DNA from: an uncultured Erythrobacter sp.
Lineage (GTDB): Bacteria; Pseudomonadota; Alphaproteobacteria; Sphingomonadales; Sphingomonadaceae
DNA length: 6,512 bases
Assembly (NCBI GenBank): GCA_947258465.1
Contig: CAMYIQ010000264.1
Span: forward strand, 1-6,512
Direction of reading: 5' to 3'
Shown here: piece by piece, positions 5,904 through 6,512 of the stretch
How the letters are laid out: each line of letters opens with the position of its first letter
Position numbering within the stretch: position 1 is the first letter of the stretch
Notes under the pieces: generated by a model
Databases searched by the model: none
Seen by the model: the letters and a program-made list of their open reading frames with translations, nothing else
Told to the model about the DNA's origin: nothing
Position numbers and translations under genes: made by a program

Positions 5904-6512
5904 TCAGTGCCCGGCCTGGGGGCCGCGCTCGAGGCCCGAGGCGGCAAGCTGCTCGTCGATCTGCGCGACCAAGCGGTCGAGGCCTTCCTGGCTTTCGCTT
6001 TCCGCGCGCGCGACGAGGACGTCCTGGGTGTTCGAGGCACGTAGCAGCCACCAGCCATCGTCGGTCGTCACACGCACCCCGTCGGTCGTGTCAGCAACCG
6101 CATCGCTGGCGGCGATGCGTGCGGCAATCTCCTCGATTGCGGCGAACTTGCGGCTTTCGTCGACCTGAAACCGCATTTCGGGCGTGTTGACCATCGGCGG
6201 CATGGCGCCGCGCAGCTCGGTCACCGACTTGCCGATCCGCGCGGCGGCGGCGATCAGGCGAACACCGGCATAGAGCGCATCGTCATACCCATAATATTCG
6301 TCGGCGAAGAAGACATGGCCGCTCATCTCGCCCGCCAGCGGTGATCCCGTTTCCTTCATTTTGGACTTAATCAGCGAGTGGCCGGTCTTCCACATCAGCG
6401 GCTTGCCGCCATGCGCCGCCACATGATCGAACAGGGCGCGACTGGCCTTGACGTCCGCGATGATCGTGACGCCCTTGCGGCGCGCGAGCAAATCTTCGGC
6501 ATAGACCATCAG
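5904..6512 (-). CDS. Phosphomannomutase/phosphoglucomutase, C-terminal part (5' end outside window)
   Basis: This cytoplasmic alpha-D-phosphohexomutase interconverts 6-phospho and 1-phospho sugars (mannose and/or glucose), feeding nucleotide sugars for polysaccharide and lipopolysaccharide synthesis. The visible 202 residues cover the end of domain 2, domain 3 and domain 4. Seen are WKTGHSLIKSKMKE (from residue 41), the sugar-recognition loop GEMSGH (61-66) followed by VFFADEYYGYDDALYAG, and the domain 4 phosphate-binding loop RASNT (158-162) before VLVARAE. These match the AlgC-type PMM/PGM family. The catalytic phosphoserine and metal-binding loop lie in the missing N-terminal half (the family is about 460 residues), so activity cannot be judged. 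The frame runs to the window edge; the ATG at 6507-6509 is internal. The C-terminus ends at TGA 5904-5906, 23 bp before the DUF2059 gene. Mannose versus glucose preference cannot be told from this part. Confidence 0.93.
   Translation of the reverse strand: MMVYAEDLLARRKGVTIIADVKASRALFDHVAAHGGKPLMWKTGHSLIKSKMKETGSPLAGEMSGHVFFADEYYGYDDALYAGVRLIAAAARIGKSVTELRGAMPPMVNTPEMRFQVDESRKFAAIEEIAARIAASDAVADTTDGVRVTTDDGWWLLRASNTQDVLVARAESESQEGLDRLVAQIDEQLAASGLERGPQAGH

Noticed and set aside
5881..6051. 57-codon N-terminal extension of the DUF2059 protein
   Set aside because: The extension is Arg/Pro-rich and overlaps the mutase coding region; the internal ATG at 5880 has a good Shine-Dalgarno and begins a signal peptide.

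Overview
The window is GC-rich, gene-dense chromosomal DNA from an alphaproteobacterium. Protein style and gene content (TonB with a cysteine-containing C-terminal domain, ExbB followed by two ExbD genes, a DUF2059 secreted protein, a ligase-associated Lhr-type helicase) suggest a sphingomonad, probably of the Erythrobacteraceae. That placement is an inference from remembered family resemblance, not from a database search.

Left part, + strand (1-2459): the 3' end of tonB, then exbB, exbD (copy 1) and exbD (copy 2), closely spaced in one direction and ending at a strong intrinsic terminator. Together they encode the proton-driven inner-membrane motor that energises TonB-dependent outer-membrane receptors for iron complexes, vitamins and, in sphingomonads, probably many carbohydrates. 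The two ExbD proteins have aligned N-terminal membrane halves, but copy 1 has a longer periplasmic domain with two cysteines. Small hairpins lie in the tonB-exbB and exbB-exbD gaps and may set relative expression.

Right part, - strand (6512 down to 2485): the C-terminal part of a phosphomannomutase/phosphoglucomutase, 23 bp later a small secreted DUF2059 protein with a clear ribosome binding site, then after 63 bp a complete 828-residue Lhr-core DEXH-box DNA helicase of the ligase-associated type. This set converges on the ton operon. The two 3' ends share the terminator region, where an exact 20-bp tandem duplication overlaps the helicase stop codon.

No RNA gene, CRISPR array, insertion sequence or phage gene was seen. 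I see no convincing undescribed system; this is mostly conserved housekeeping and accessory sequence. The points most worth a second look are the divergent cysteine-containing ExbD, the terminator-like hairpin inside the exb operon, the inverted repeat just before the helicase gene, the helicase standing apart from its usual partner genes, and the tandem duplication at the convergent junction.
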